NCBI GenBank assembly: GCA_000151295.1
Contig: GG745341.1
Coordinates: 96,494-160,493 of the forward strand
Source: Allomyces macrogynus ATCC 38327
Taxonomy: Eukaryota; Blastocladiomycota; Blastocladiomycetes; Blastocladiales; Blastocladiaceae
Direction: 5' to 3'
Length of the DNA: 64,000 bases
Made by a program: the position numbers and the translations under genes. A model generated the notes under the pieces. That model was not told the origin of the DNA. It did not search any database and was given only the letters and a program-made list of their open reading frames with translations. Of this stretch, positions 1-11,623 are shown piece by piece; the stretch's first letter is position 1; the number at the start of each line of letters is the position of its first letter.

Positions 1-549
1 ATTCTCTGATGAAGGTGCGAGACATGCACGTGGAGTTGGCGTGACCGCGCATGGCAGGCGCGCGAAAACCGGGTGCTCCTGGCGTGCTGAACGCTGGTGC
101 TTCTTTCATCTGGCGCCATGATGGCGTCGTTTTACAGCTTTCGCCGTTTCGCTGGCGTGGCATGTCAACAACCGCTGGATCGGATGGCTGGCAACTGAGG
201 TGGCGGCTGTGATATTCTGATTTGTCGTGATCGCGACCCCCGTGGCCCACGTCCGAATCGTGCCGGATGACGTTGGTTGCCAGCCGCAAGGCCAACGACG
301 ACGAACGATGATCCGCCGCACCATTCAAATCCAGGCCGCTTCCCGCCGCTCTCAACTTGCTGCAACTGCTCCTGCGCCGTGCCCCGCGGCGACTTAATCC
401 GCTCGCTCGTGCTGCTGGCCCGCCCAGCCAGATTCTCTGCTGCAGCCACCTCACCCGCCTCGGTCCGGCCAACTTGCCTGGATCTCGCCACCAACACGCA
501 ATTCTCGCCCTACAATCACTCGATCGGCTCTGTGTCTCCACTCTCCACC
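1..549. other. intergenic / upstream of folate gene
   Basis: No supportable gene is seen. The reading frame of the folate gene stays open upstream to about 277, but the codon there is TTG and no in-frame ATG occurs before 550, so this stretch is read as 5' flank and leader. Confidence 0.5.
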
Positions 550-2997
550 ATGTCTGCGCGCGCTCCGACTGCGACCACGCCCGCCGTCACGCCAGCGGAA
601 CTTACGAGCCCCGCGACCAGCACCAGCACAATCTCGCCGCGGTCCCCCTCGCCCGCGTTCCCGACTGGCCAGATTGGCCGTTCCTTGCCATGGGACGTGA
701 TCCACGTGCGCGACCTGGTCGTGCGCAACCGTGTCGGCGTCGATTCGTGGGAGCGGTCCAAGCCGCAACCGCTCCGTATCTCGGTTGCGGCCTACACCGA
801 CATTGACGCGGCGGGCGCACTCGACTCGCTGACGTCCTCGATCCACTACGGGACCATGACCACGCTGGTCACGGAATACGCCGAGCGGCACGCGTTCAAG
901 TCCATGGAGGCGCTCGCCGTCGGGCTCGCGCGCATGCTGATTGACACGTTTGGTGGACCCAAGGGGTTGCGGCAGGTCGCGATTACCGTCGAGAAGCCGC
1001 GCGCGTTGCTGCATGCCGCGTGTACGGGCGTGCACATTGTCCGGACCGAGGCCGACTTTGCCGAACCGGACGGTATCGCTGCTGCTTCCCGTGCCGACCA
1101 CCAAGACCGCATCTACATTCGCGACCTGTCGCTCTCGGCGATCATTGGCGTGAATCCCTGGGAGCGCGAGGAAAAGCAACTCGTGGTCCTCAACCTCGAC
1201 CTGGTCCCGCCAACCTCCATTTCCAACGCAGACACGGTGCCGCGCGCCTACAACTACCGTCTCGTCGCGAACCTCGTGCAAGACTATGTCGAAAAAACCT
1301 CGTTCAAGACAATCGAGGCGTTGTGCCACCATGTCGCGCGGCACAGTCTCGACCGATGCGGCATGCACCAATTGACCATCAAGATCGAGAAACCCTCGGC
1401 GATCGTTTTTGCCAAATCGTCAGCGGTGGAAGTCACGCGCGACCTGGCCTGGCTGAACGCAATCAAGGCGCACGAGCGCGCTGCGTCAACCACCGCCACG
1501 TTCCAGCGCACGCGCCGGTCGTCCCTCTTGGTTCCGCCCCCTACGGCGAGCAACGTGGCCTACATTGCCCTTGGCAGCAACCTCGGGGACCGTGCGGCGC
1601 ATATCCACCGCGCGCTCGACGAAATGGTCTCGCGGTGCCGCGCCGTGATTGCCGATACGTCGTTCCTCTACGAGACGGAGCCCATGTACGTGACCGACCA
1701 GCCGCGGTTCTTGAATGCCGCGTGCAAGATTTACACGCCCTTGGCGCCGGTCGAGTTGCTGGACAAGCTCAAGGAGATTGAGGCCGAGATGGGCCGGACC
1801 GATACGGGTCGTAACGGGCCGCGACCGATTGACTTGGATATCTTGCTCTATAACCAAGTGGAGATGAAGACGGAAAAACTCGAGATTCCGCATCCGAGGA
1901 TTCAGGAGCGCGAGTTTGTGTTGCGGCCGCTGGCCGAGTACGTCTCTGCCTTGTCTTTCTCGTTGGCGTATCCTGTCCCTAGTTTGCCAACTGACCGTGC
2001 CGACTCAACTAGCATCGCCGCCAACGTCGAGCACCCGACGCAATTCCGCACCGTCGCCAAGCTGCTTGCCCTCTTGCAACACACGCAGCCACAGTCAGAA
2101 CCGATGCGCCGCGTGCTCCCGCTCTCGCGCGACGTGGTCTGGACGTGGGGCCGCAAGACCTACATCATGGGCATTCTCAACGTGACCCCGGACTCGTTCA
2201 GCGACGGCGGCAAGTACACGACGCTCGACGCGGCGCTCGCGCAAGCGCAGGCCATGGTCGCAGCCGGCGCCGACATTCTCGACATTGGCGGCCAGTCGAC
2301 GCGCCCGGGCGCGCAAGACGTCGGGGAGGCCGAAGAAATCCGGCGCGTTGTGCCCGTGATCCAGCATCTGCGCGCGCACCTGCCGCCGACGGTCCCCATC
2401 TCGATCGACACGTTCCGCGCGCCCGTTGCCGCGGCCGCGCTCGACGCCGGCGCGAACCTCGTCAATGACGTGACCGGCGGCCACGGGGACGCCGCGATGC
2501 GCGCGCTGTGGGCCGCACGGCACGCGCCCGTGTGCATCATGCACATGCGCGGCAAACCGACGACCATGACGGCCATGACCGGGTACGCCGAGGTCGGCGG
2601 GATCGTGCGCGGCGTCGCCGCCGAACTGGGCGCGCGAATCGACGCGGCCTTGCTCGCGGGCGTCCCGCGGTGGAATATTATCGCGGATCCGGGCATCGGG
2701 TTCGCGAAAGCAGGCGACCAGAATTTCGAGTTGCTGGCGCACTTGAAGGAGGTGGCGGCGCCGCGCGTGCCGCTGCTGGTTGGGCCGTCGCGGAAGAGGT
2801 TTATTGGGGATGCGATTGGGCAGCCGGAGGCGGCGCGGCGGACATGGGGGACGGCGGCCGCGGTTGTGGCGTGTGTCGCCGGTGGGGCCGATATTGTACG
2901 TGTCCATGATGTCGGGGAGATGCGCGATGTGGTGCGGGTCGCGGATCAGGTGTGGCGGCGGCCGACTGTTGTGGGGGATGCGGATGGGAAGAAGTAG
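550..2997 (+). CDS. FOL1: trifunctional folate synthesis protein (dihydroneopterin aldolase / HPPK / dihydropteroate synthase)
   Basis: One uninterrupted exon of 815 codons ending in TAG. Three consecutive steps of folate synthesis are fused. Two FolB-type dihydroneopterin aldolase domains lie at about residues 46-164 and 186-296; each keeps the GV..WER segment and the [VI]EKP lysine motif. HPPK follows at about 336-463 (ALGSNLGDR, YETEPMYVTDQPRFLNA, RPIDLDILLY). DHPS is at about 537-790 (GILNVTPDSFSDGG, DIGGQSTRPGA, ISIDTF, NDVTGG, DPGIGF, GPSRKRFIG). Doubling of FolB in front of HPPK-DHPS is the known fungal Fol1 arrangement; yeast Fol1 is mitochondrial. The start is the first in-frame ATG, in a CCACCATG context. 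The Ser/Thr/Pro-rich first 45 residues are not a clear presequence. Key motifs look intact, so the enzyme should be functional and of the sulfonamide-target type. Confidence 0.95.
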   Translation: MSARAPTATTPAVTPAELTSPATSTSTISPRSPSPAFPTGQIGRSLPWDVIHVRDLVVRNRVGVDSWERSKPQPLRISVAAYTDIDAAGALDSLTSSIHYGTMTTLVTEYAERHAFKSMEALAVGLARMLIDTFGGPKGLRQVAITVEKPRALLHAACTGVHIVRTEADFAEPDGIAAASRADHQDRIYIRDLSLSAIIGVNPWEREEKQLVVLNLDLVPPTSISNADTVPRAYNYRLVANLVQDYVEKTSFKTIEALCHHVARHSLDRCGMHQLTIKIEKPSAIVFAKSSAVEVTRDLAWLNAIKAHERAASTTATFQRTRRSSLLVPPPTASNVAYIALGSNLGDRAAHIHRALDEMVSRCRAVIADTSFLYETEPMYVTDQPRFLNAACKIYTPLAPVELLDKLKEIEAEMGRTDTGRNGPRPIDLDILLYNQVEMKTEKLEIPHPRIQEREFVLRPLAEYVSALSFSLAYPVPSLPTDRADSTSIAANVEHPTQFRTVAKLLALLQHTQPQSEPMRRVLPLSRDVVWTWGRKTYIMGILNVTPDSFSDGGKYTTLDAALAQAQAMVAAGADILDIGGQSTRPGAQDVGEAEEIRRVVPVIQHLRAHLPPTVPISIDTFRAPVAAAALDAGANLVNDVTGGHGDAAMRALWAARHAPVCIMHMRGKPTTMTAMTGYAEVGGIVRGVAAELGARIDAALLAGVPRWNIIADPGIGFAKAGDQNFELLAHLKEVAAPRVPLLVGPSRKRFIGDAIGQPEAARRTWGTAAAVVACVAGGADIVRVHDVGEMRDVVRVADQVWRRPTVVGDADGKK

Positions 2998-3380
2998 GGT
3001 GGGTAATTGCGTCGTCGTCGTATTGTCTTAGTTCGTAGTATATTGATCATAGTGACCATAATTCATGGAGTGACGAGCGTCTCCGCGTGGTTGTGTCTGG
3101 CCACGCACGACTATCTGGCCGGATGCTCTACATCGGAACGTGTTTGATGCAGTCGCTACCGCCTCACCGTGCGCCAGGCTCGGCTGCTACTCGGCTGGGC
3201 TCGTCGTCAACTTGAATGTTGTGATCGTCAGCGACAAGAAATGAACGGCGATCGCCGCGAAAAGCTCCAGCGCCAGCGGCAGGCTGGGCGCTCTTACTTG
3301 TTGCACAGGACGCACCAAGCCTTGACCAGACCAGCGTGCACGCTCGTCGACGATCCAATTTCGCGCGCACGTCGCCTTCC
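2998..3380. other. intergenic
   Basis: Gap between two genes on the same strand. It must hold the end of the folate transcript and the arsenite transporter promoter; no further gene is seen. Confidence 0.5.
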
Positions 3381-4661
3381 ATGGCCAATCACACGAGCGC
3401 GGCCCGTACGTGGTCGCCGCACCACCGGTCTGTCCCGCATGATGCTGCCGAAGCGAGCGTCGACTGCCTCGTCGACGTGGAGACGAAAGCGGTTGGCCAC
3501 GACGACAACGACGACGACATCAAGGGTGCTGTGGTACTGCCCAACGCGTCTGGGCAAGACAACAGCGACAACATGAACGAAGTGTCGCCGCCGGCGCTCA
3601 ACGTCTTCCAGCGGTTCCTGACCGTGTGGGTCCTGCTCGCCATGGTCGTGGGCGTGCTTGTCGGATACTACATCCCCGACGTGCCCAAGTCGCTCGACAA
3701 GGCCACCGTCGCCGACGTGTCGATCCCGATTGCCGTCCTGCTCTGGGGCATCATTCTGCCAATGATGCTGCAAATCGATTTCGCGGCGCTGCGCAACGTT
3801 TTGCGGCAGCCCAAGGCCATTTTCCTGACGACGCTCGTCAACTATGCCGTGCAACCGTTCACCATGTACTTGCTCGCGTGGCTCTTTTTCAAGGTGATTT
3901 TCGCGTCGTATCTCGGCACGACGCGCGCCAACGAGTACCTGGTCGGGTCGCTGCTTCTCGGCGGCGCGCCGTGTACGGCCATGGTGTTTGTCTGGTCGAC
4001 GCTCATGTGCGGCGACCCGGCGTACACGCTCGCGCAAGTCGCCGTCAACGATTTGGTCTTGCTCGTGGCCTACTCGCCGACCGTCAAGCTGCTGGCCGGC
4101 ACCGCCGATATCCCGCTCCCGTGGACGACGCTGCTCGCGTCGGTCGGGTTCTTTGTGTTGGTCCCGCTCGTCTTGGGCGTCGCGATTCGCGCGGCATTGA
4201 TGCGCACCGTCCCGGGCCGCACGTGGCTCGAAAACACGCTGATTCCGCGACTCAACAGCCTCTCGGCCTTGTTTCTCGTCCTCATGGTCGTTTTACTCTT
4301 CATGACCCAGGCCACCGCCGTGACGACCAAAATCATCGACATTCTCGTCATTGCCGTCCCGCTGACGCTACAAACCGTTTTGATCTGGGGTATCACGTAC
4401 GCGGCGAGCCTGTGGCTGCGGATTCCGTACGAGGTGGCTGGACCAGCCACCTTGATCGCGTGCTCGAATTTCTTTGAAATGGCCGTGGCCGTTGCGGTTG
4501 CGCTCTACGGGCCAGCGTCGGGCGCGGCGTTGGCGACGGTGGTTGGGGTGCTGATTGAGGTCCCGCTGATGCTTGCGCTGGTGGCCGTGAATAATCGCAC
4601 ACGTGGGGTGTTTGATCGGCAGTGTGCGGATGTGGTAAGGGGTGGAGAGCATGTGGAATGA
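3381..4661 (+). CDS. ACR3: arsenite efflux transporter, ACR3 family
   Basis: Single exon, 426 residues. Predicted plasma- or vacuolar-membrane carrier expelling arsenite (and perhaps antimonite). After a hydrophilic acidic N-terminus of about 75 residues come about ten hydrophobic segments. The ACR3 signature GGAPCTAMVFVWS, holding the conserved thiolate cysteine needed for metalloid transport, is at about residues 194-206. The segment SNFFEMAVAVAVALYG with the conserved glutamate is near 361-376. The ATG lies in a TTCCATGG context; the frame extends slightly upstream but only to a GTG. No arsenate reductase or regulator lies beside it, so it is not part of a visible arsenic cluster. Confidence 0.93.
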   Translation: MANHTSAARTWSPHHRSVPHDAAEASVDCLVDVETKAVGHDDNDDDIKGAVVLPNASGQDNSDNMNEVSPPALNVFQRFLTVWVLLAMVVGVLVGYYIPDVPKSLDKATVADVSIPIAVLLWGIILPMMLQIDFAALRNVLRQPKAIFLTTLVNYAVQPFTMYLLAWLFFKVIFASYLGTTRANEYLVGSLLLGGAPCTAMVFVWSTLMCGDPAYTLAQVAVNDLVLLVAYSPTVKLLAGTADIPLPWTTLLASVGFFVLVPLVLGVAIRAALMRTVPGRTWLENTLIPRLNSLSALFLVLMVVLLFMTQATAVTTKIIDILVIAVPLTLQTVLIWGITYAASLWLRIPYEVAGPATLIACSNFFEMAVAVAVALYGPASGAALATVVGVLIEVPLMLALVAVNNRTRGVFDRQCADVVRGGEHVE

Positions 4662-5559
4662 AGGGTTGGATGGGGTTCTGTGCTGAGCCATGTAAAAAGT
4701 GTGTCAGAGTATCACCCCACGATATTGTCGTGAGGCACCATCCATTTCCACCCACACAAACGACTTGACCAGCAATTGCACCCACTTGGCTCTTGCGGCT
4801 CGCAACATCAGAACGCTTTGTTGAAAAGCAGCGAATGGCTCAACAAATGACGCCCAGGCTGGCCGAGAAGTGGCGTTTGGCAAAGATGATTTGTACTGCA
4901 CTCCATTGTTGTTGTGACAGCTGATGCAGATCTAATCAAGCAAGTCTTGTCATCGACCGCTTTTTGGCCGCATCTTTCCATAAAAAGAGGATCATTTGCT
5001 GCGGCTTCGATCACATCCTGAGCAGCCTCAGCAACCACCATCACATTTTCCGGCCCATTTCAGCTGCTGGTCATGGTAACACACAGTGGGGAATGACTAG
5101 CCTCGATTGGTGCCATGCGCAGTCCCCGTGGCCACCCTCTCATCGCGGATAATGCCTCTCAGGTCCAGGCGTTGTTAGGCGGTGTGGGATGGCGCGATCC
5201 ACTCGTCTTGCTGCGGCCATCACAAGGGGCACACATAATGCATTATCACGCTGAATCTCAAGCTTCGCGAAGAACATGCCTGGCGGTGGCAATGTCGGCG
5301 CACCACGGTTTTGCTCATACCCCCTCGCGCCGTTACTGAGCGCCGTCGCTCGGTCCTCGCGAGCATGTGAGGTACTCTCTCGCTCCTCTGCTCTCTCAAT
5401 CGTTGTTGCCGTCTCGTCCGATCGTTACATCTCGCTCTTGCACCATAGAGAACGAGGTTCGGGTCATATTTGATTCGCTCCTGTCACTTTTATCGCGCGA
5501 CAATGCCCATCGACAACGCCAACGCGCGCGACTCACCATTTCGCTTTCCTCAATCTCAC
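4662..5559. other. intergenic
   Basis: Nearly 0.9 kb without a supportable gene. Only short overlapping open frames are present, none resembling the neighbours. Confidence 0.5.
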
Positions 5560-7366
5560 AGTGCAGCTCGACATCGCATTCAACATTCTGTTTCGACGCA
5601 ACGATTACGCGCGTTCGCACGAAATGTCACGGCACGCATGTGCGCCGTCTATGTTCTACGAAATCTGGGACCCGATGGCCAAGGTCAAGGGCACTGACAC
5701 GCTCGTTTCGCTCGACGACTTGCTCAACAACACGACGGTCGATCTCTCGCGCGAGTCGCTCTCCCTGATACGGCAGCTCTTCGCAATCCCGAAGGTCTTT
5801 TCGAGTTGGTGCACAAGGCGGGCGGCGTAGCCGTGCGGAACACCCGATCGAAAAGACAATGGCCACGAGTCTCGCTTTGCCGACAATCGGAGCCCGGTTT
5901 TGGCGGAGCAAGTAAATGTGGCTGCTGTCTCGATTCGATTGTGCGAGGTCGTGGTTTGATCTATTGCCCGCTGTGACTGCTGCAAAGGACGAGCGCAACG
6001 GCGGCGACGAAAAGGAAAATTGTGGCAGCAAGTCTGGATTTGGTGCCAAGTCGGATGGGGTCAAGACGACTCAAGCAGCACCGCACCATGCCGACCACGC
6101 CAGGCTCCTCCTGGTCGCGGTTGGGCTTTCGCGGGTATCGCTCAAGAAGTTGTGCTTGCTGGCACCAAGCTGCTGGCCCCGTTCGCACCAACCATCTCGT
6201 CTGCAACAACGGGTATGTCATTGTGTTGCAATGGTCTACTGACATGGTCATCACTCGCCGTATTTGTCACTGATCATTCACACGCTCCGCCTTTTCTTTG
6301 TACACCAGCCCCAGACGTTATTCGTAAAGCACCTGTCGCTTTGTCGGGTGTGGCTGATACTTTCCCACCGCCCATTCACTCTGCTGTCTCACCCGCTGCA
6401 CCGGCCGTATTTCCGCGGCAACATACCAGGCGCTTGGTCCATCAACCACCCAAGAGCGATCAAGCGTGTGTTGCCACGTCTAGTTGGAGTGCAGCTGTTC
6501 CTGTCATCCGCGCATGCGACGCAAACGCCCAACATCTGGAGGGCTAGTTTTATCATCGCCCAACGTTTCAAGGGTGACTGTTGATTCGCACGTGCACCGT
6601 GACCGTCCGGCGTTTGGGGGACTGGATTCGTCATCGCCTAAGGTGTCCAGCGTGCTCGCCGATCCACGAAGTCGTGGCAAACGCCCGGCAAGGTTTGGAG
6701 GAGCTGCCTCGCCACCGCCCACGATTCAGCGTGCACCAACAATCAAGTAGACCTCGGCAACATTAGACGCGATTCCGTTTGTTGCGACACTGTCACTGTT
6801 CAAGGTGCTGCTCACGAGTCGCTGGGCGCTCACGCTTGAACATCACCTGCGCGAGCTTGGGCCAGTGCGCGACGTTTTGCTGGACGAGGCCAAAAAATGT
6901 GTCACGTTTACGATGTCACGAAGTATCCCCGAGTACGTGACCAAACCATCTCATGGGAATCGCTGTTAATGCATGGGCTGACCACTCACTCACTCTCTCT
7001 CTCTCGTGTTCTCTAGCCTCCTCCACCGTTTCACGCAATGTTCGCAACTTGTGGTGGGCGGGACCTTGTTTTCGGTTCGTATCCCCACGTTTATATCTTG
7101 TTATTTGTGCTGCTGGCTGACGTTTCGGTTCTTGGTGCTTTCCAGGTTCAGCCTCCGACCAGCTTGTGGTGGCAGCAGCTCCACCATGCCAAGCGCGCAC
7201 GGTTTTCGTGATTCTCACCATTGCAAGCGGCACCACATCGATGGAAATGGCGCAGATCTTGGCCAAGCACAACGTGTCTGGAGTCATTGACTTTGTGGGC
7301 CCAGTGCCATACTTGCCGGGCAAAACAAGCCATTATGTGCCAGTTTGCCGCACCGCACCCCATTGA
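5560..7366 (+). pseudogene. RSRR family copy 1, decayed
   Basis: Recognised only by comparison with better copies downstream. Around 5650-5860 the frame reads FYEIWDPMAKV..., then LDDLLNN..., matching the family N-terminal domain, but a 1-nt frame shift near 5795 separates it from its continuation ELVHKAGGVAV. At 6761-6940 a stretch with LRELGPVRDVLLDEAKKC corresponds to the first RRM-like domain. At 7200-7366 RTVFVILTIAS...GPVPYLPGKTS corresponds to the second. No RS-rich segment remains between them, and no continuous spliced frame can be built. This is the outermost left member of the array. Confidence 0.72.
6515..6740 (+). repeat. three imperfect tandem repeats of about 75 bp
   Basis: Three successive units translate (frame of 6484) as variants of RP.SGGL.LSSPNVS..., FGGLDSSSPKVS... 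and FGGAASPPPTIQ..., each preceded by a basic RP/KRP step. They sit where the RS domain would be in decayed copy 1. Confidence 0.5.
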
Positions 7367-7389
7367 GTCCGTGGGCGGCCGCTTACTTC

Positions 7390-9227
7390 AATTCGCGGCT
7401 CCGGCCGCTGCCGTCCGCTTCCGGCAATGCAGCGGACGCGACAGCTGCACTTCTACACGTCGAGATTTGTGACCCGGTCGTGGCAGTCGCGGCCACGAGC
7501 AAGCTCTAATCGCTCGTCCACCTGATGAGCGACCTGTCGATCAAGCTCACGCCTGAGTCGCTGGTGCTGACTCGCTCGCTCATCCTGCTACCCAACCACT
7601 TGGCCGGCCTCGTGCGTGATGCGGGCGCCGTCCCTGTTCTCGCTGATTCAGCACTCGCCCATCATCCGACACTCGCGGCTCGGCCAGTTGCCGATGCGGC
7701 TCCTGTTCTTGCCGCCGCGACGCCCTTCCACTTGCGCGACACGGCAGGAGCTCGCGAGCTGCTGATGGCAGCAAAGGAGCAGCCGCTGTTGTCCGTGGAA
7801 AGTGTTGATGCAGTGGAAAAGGCAGGCGCGGCGATCAAGTGCGAGGGTCCGACTGAAGATGAATCGTAACGTGCGCAACTCGCCACGTCTCTTGTTCCCG
7901 AATGCTCATGTGCTCGCCGTCACCTACCTGCTGCACCGGCCGCGCAACTCGAAGCGCTCGATGTAGCGACCGCTGTCCAAGAAGGAGATGTGGCGAGTGT
8001 TGCTGCTTTGGTCGAACACGATTATTTCGTCGAGCATGCTGTCTTGGTCAAGAACGATCTCTTGCCGTCGTCGAAGCCCAAAGCGATGGACCCACTTCGC
8101 AGCACCCACCCGTCTCCGACCGCGGCGCAACGCGCAGCCACGGCGCCCTCGAATCGACCGATTTGCTCTCAAGCCGACCGTGCGTCTGCTGCAGTTCTGC
8201 CCGACGACAGTACGGCTCGTGTTCGCGATCGCCCGAGCTATTGCGAGACGGGTTCTTTGCCGGCAACATGGGGCCCGTCTTCTTCTCTGCGCTCGCCTCC
8301 AAGCTCACCCATGTCTGGCGTCGGCAACATCAACACGGTCAAGTTCATCACGACGCTGACGCCGTTCAAGATGCCCGCCTCGAGCCTGTGGCGGTGTAAC
8401 CTCGAGTTCAACTTGCGCGAGATCAGGCCCGTGCTTGACGCGCGTCTGGACCGCTCCAATGGGCAAGTGCGGTTCACCATGTCGTGGTTGATTCGCAAGT
8501 ACGTTTTGCGACGTTTAATCTCAAGGCGCACGCTCATGCAAGGACTGACCGTCACTTCCCATCCGCGGCGATTAGTCGCGTCCCGCGTGTCGCGCGTCGC
8601 GCAGTTTGTGAAAAGTGGAATCTTGTTCTCGGTCTGCGATTCTTTTCCTTGCTTGCAAATGCCATGTGCCAAAAGCTAGCCTTAGACAACCATTTATCTT
8701 CGCTTCCAAATCCAGCCCACGCACGTGCACGACCAGCAACTTTTGACGGCACGCTCGCACTTCATTGCGCCGCCGCGCCTGATCTACCTACTCCTCAACC
8801 TTCCGCGCAACATCACGCTTGACCTGCTGCTCCCGATCCTGTTTGCGCGAGGTGTGCATGGTGTTCTTGACCTTGTCGGGCCCGTGCCGGGTCTCCCAGA
8901 CAAGACGAGCCAGTACGCTGTCATTTCTCTTGTTTATGTCAAGAAGCGAAGCACGTTGCTGACCGTTTGGGCGGCGGTCGATAGGATGGCCTACTTGAGC
9001 CTGAGCCCGACAAGCCGCAACGATGGTCGTGCCTTGGTTGATGCGTCGATTGATGGCCACCAGTTGCAGGTACGCTACTTCTCATTCCCGCGTATCGTCT
9101 CCACCCACTGACGAGCCTTGCTGCCATTTGATACTAGGTGTGCACGATCAGCGACCCGGCCAAGTTCTTTGCGTCGACGCACGACCTCCGTGCCGTGATT
9201 CAGCGCTACGTGGAGAGGCTCGATTGA
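7390..9227 (+). pseudogene. RSRR family copy 2, decayed (in-frame stop, no RS domain)
   Basis: Second left-edge member. The N-terminal domain at about 7396-7650 (EICDPVVAVAATSKL, then SLVHLMSDL...LVRDAGAVPV) is cut by an in-frame TAA at 7534-7536. The first RRM-like domain is at about 8311-8496. The second is at about 8770-8915 (LIYLLLNLP...GPVPGLPDKTSQY). It then continues through two introns with good signals to YLSLSPTSR...DGHQLQ and the tail VCTISDPAKFFASTHDL, ending at TGA 9225-9227. The C-terminal exons are in frame, so decay is concentrated in the N-terminal half. No arginine/serine stretch is present. Confidence 0.75.
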
Positions 9228-9714
9228 GGAGCACGGAACGCGGCGGGCCGCGACTTGGGTTTCTCGGCGAGTGAGGATGGCTTGGTCGTGATCGTTGTTC
9301 AGTCGCTTGTATTAAGAATCAACATTTGATGCTGTTGAGTGCTGACCAGCACAATGCATGGCTTGTGAGTGTGATCCATTTGCGTGCCACATGCGTTGAG
9401 CGTTGAGCGGCGGTATGAGGACGAGCGTGACAGCCACCTCCGCGTTCGACGACGACGAGGGCCGCATATGGGATATGGCGACGACACGCCCCGCAAGGAG
9501 CAAAGGCACGAGGACGAGCGCGACATCCGTTGTCGGAATGTCACGTCCCATGGAGGCCAAGTTCAAACCAAGAGCGAGAGCAACAAGTGCCTTGAAACGG
9601 CGCGAGCGATCCAGAAACTAGACGAGAACTTGCATTATGGAGCGGCATGATCGATAGGCAATACAGCTCTCTTGAGCATTCTACGCTCCTTTGCAACCTC
9701 TTCAAGTCGCAATC
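9228..9714. other. intergenic, convergent
   Basis: Lies between the 3' ends of copies 2 and 3. A short basic/acidic frame (RKEQRHEDERD) occurs but nothing supports a gene. Confidence 0.45.
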
Positions 9715-11623
9715 TCAAGCAATCCTCTCGTCCTCGTTCAAAAGCGGCGCAAGGTCCGGATCACCCAGGACGAGCGCCGTGCAGCAATCAAACACGTTCT
9801 TCGGGTCGGTAAAGAAGGCGCGCGGGTCCTCGATTCGGGAAAACTAGGTTATGTTGCCAAGAGCGTGGGCGCGTCAGCGAAATCCAAAGCGTGAAAGAAA
9901 GGGAAAAAAAGTGTCGGCAACAACGCACCCGCATCTTACACCCAAACGCGACCCACTCGTCACGGTGCCTGAGCTCTTTTGGAGCGCGGGGCGCATCAAA
10001 CGTCAAAAACATGTAGCGCAGCCGCGTCCCCGGCACCGGCCGCTGGCCACGATCCATATAGGGCCACAAGCCAAATGCCCTATAAATCTCGCGGTTGAGG
10101 TCGACCGAACTGGTCTCCGGGTACTGCGGCGGATTCACGGCCAGGTACACGACGAGTGGCGTCAAGTTCAGCACCGCGGGGGCAACCTGCTGCGAAAACG
10201 GGTCCAGGGGCTGCACGCGCACCGGCAGACCGCCAATTACGTAGCCGCTGCGGCGCAGCACCTGGACGGCAACCTTGCGCGGCATTGCGTCCGGCAACAG
10301 ATCGATCTGCAGTGTCGCCGCCCTGGATCCCTTGGCGCGCCGGATTTTGGCCGTTGAATGCAGCGACGTGAACAGCGACTCGAACCGCCGAGTATCGCCC
10401 GGGGTCTCGAATGGGGAGAGGTTGCTGAGCCGGAACTCGAACGTTGTCGGGGACGGCGACGATGAACGGGTTTGAGTGTCCGGAGCCACGGGCGCAGTAG
10501 GTCGCGACGGCGGGGCAGAAAATGACGGGTCGGTTCGCGGGCGGGCTGGGGACCGTGCAGGACGAGAAGTTGACGTACGGAATCGTGATTCCCGGCGTGG
10601 CCACTCCCGTTCACGAGAGCAGGACCGGGACTGGGAACGCGACCAAGACCGCGACGTGCGCATTCGCTGCTGGTGCGCTGGCACATAAGAGTTCTCGTCG
10701 CGCGCGACGGAATCCCTTGGGTGAGGCCGTTCCCGCGACCACGAACGTAACCGCGACCGCGATGGCGACCGTGACCAAGATTGCGTGAATGAGCGGTCGT
10801 TTCGCAGCGTGCGATCCACTTGTACCGATGTCCGGCCGCGGCTGCGCGACCGAGGGCGCGAAATTCGAGCCGATGAACGCGGTTCCAGACCCGTCCACCC
10901 GCCTGTTTGGTCTGCTTGGTCGTGAGTGCCGAGGTCAGGGCGGGGGAGAGCGAGAACACAATCAGGATGAGCCACACCGCCAAAACTAGGCGCCGTGCAG
11001 GCGCTATCTTTCCCTTGACCGCCACGCGGACGCTGCTGCTCCTGCTGCAATTGCGGCGTTGAATTCGCGGCGGGATCGGTGACGGTCAAACCGCCAGAGG
11101 GCGGCGGGCTCGCAGCGACGGGTGGGGCCAGCGCGCTGAGCAAAGCACCACCGCCGCTCTGCGCGAGCAGCATGTTCTTGATTTGCGCGGGGATATTGAC
11201 GTGCTGCTGGAACATATCACGCCCCTGCGGCGGCCGTGAAGCGTCGATCTGGCCGCCCAAGGGTGCAATCGCCGCAACAGATTGCACGGGGGCAGGTTGC
11301 ACGCCCAAGCCCATTGAAAGCGTCATGGTCGGTTCGAGCAGCTCAACGCGGAGGCCAGTGCCATCGCCAGCCTCAACAAAACGAATACGCAGGTCCATGA
11401 GCAACTATCGAGGGCCGGGAGAGTAGTGTGGTCGCGATGGTCGATCGTCAGGTTCGCTGGAGCGTGCACGACATTTGCACATGGACGTGGATGACGCTCA
11501 GAAACAAGAGAGCGCAGCCCTGATGTGACTCGGACGCACCTCTGGCTCAGCGAGAGCGGCGTGGCCTCGACGAGGAGGGCCCGTCGCAGCCCCAGCAGCT
11601 GGCAAAGTCGTATTACTCGACAT
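9715..11623 (-). CDS. RSRR family copy 3, intact
   Basis: Three exons (11623-11540, 11404-9929, 9843-9715), both introns GT...TAG, 562 residues. Exon 1 is short and low-complexity (MSSNTTLPAAGAATGPP), matching the TTLPGA motif of copies 7 and 8. The conserved N-terminal domain starts LLMDLRIRF. An RS domain is at about 208-328. The first RRM-like domain starts TFEFRLSNLS (about 346) and the second VVYLAVNPPQYP (about 443), with LRYMFLTFD as its RNP1-like strand and ending GCKMR at the splice. The tail reads FSRIEDPRAFF...LVLGDPDLAPLL. RS plus RRM-like domains suggest a nuclear RNA-binding role (inference); substrate and partners are unknown. Confidence 0.8.

Noticed and set aside
277..549. 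N-terminal extension of the folate protein
   Set aside because: The only start codon there is TTG and no ATG is in frame before 550; eukaryotic initiation at TTG is unlikely.
2095..2907. 270-codon open frame antisense to the DHPS domain
   Set aside because: Shadow of a GC-rich coding exon; arginine-rich, no family resemblance.
6987..7003. CT dinucleotide run as a regulatory element
   Set aside because: Short simple repeat in a decayed copy; no supporting context.
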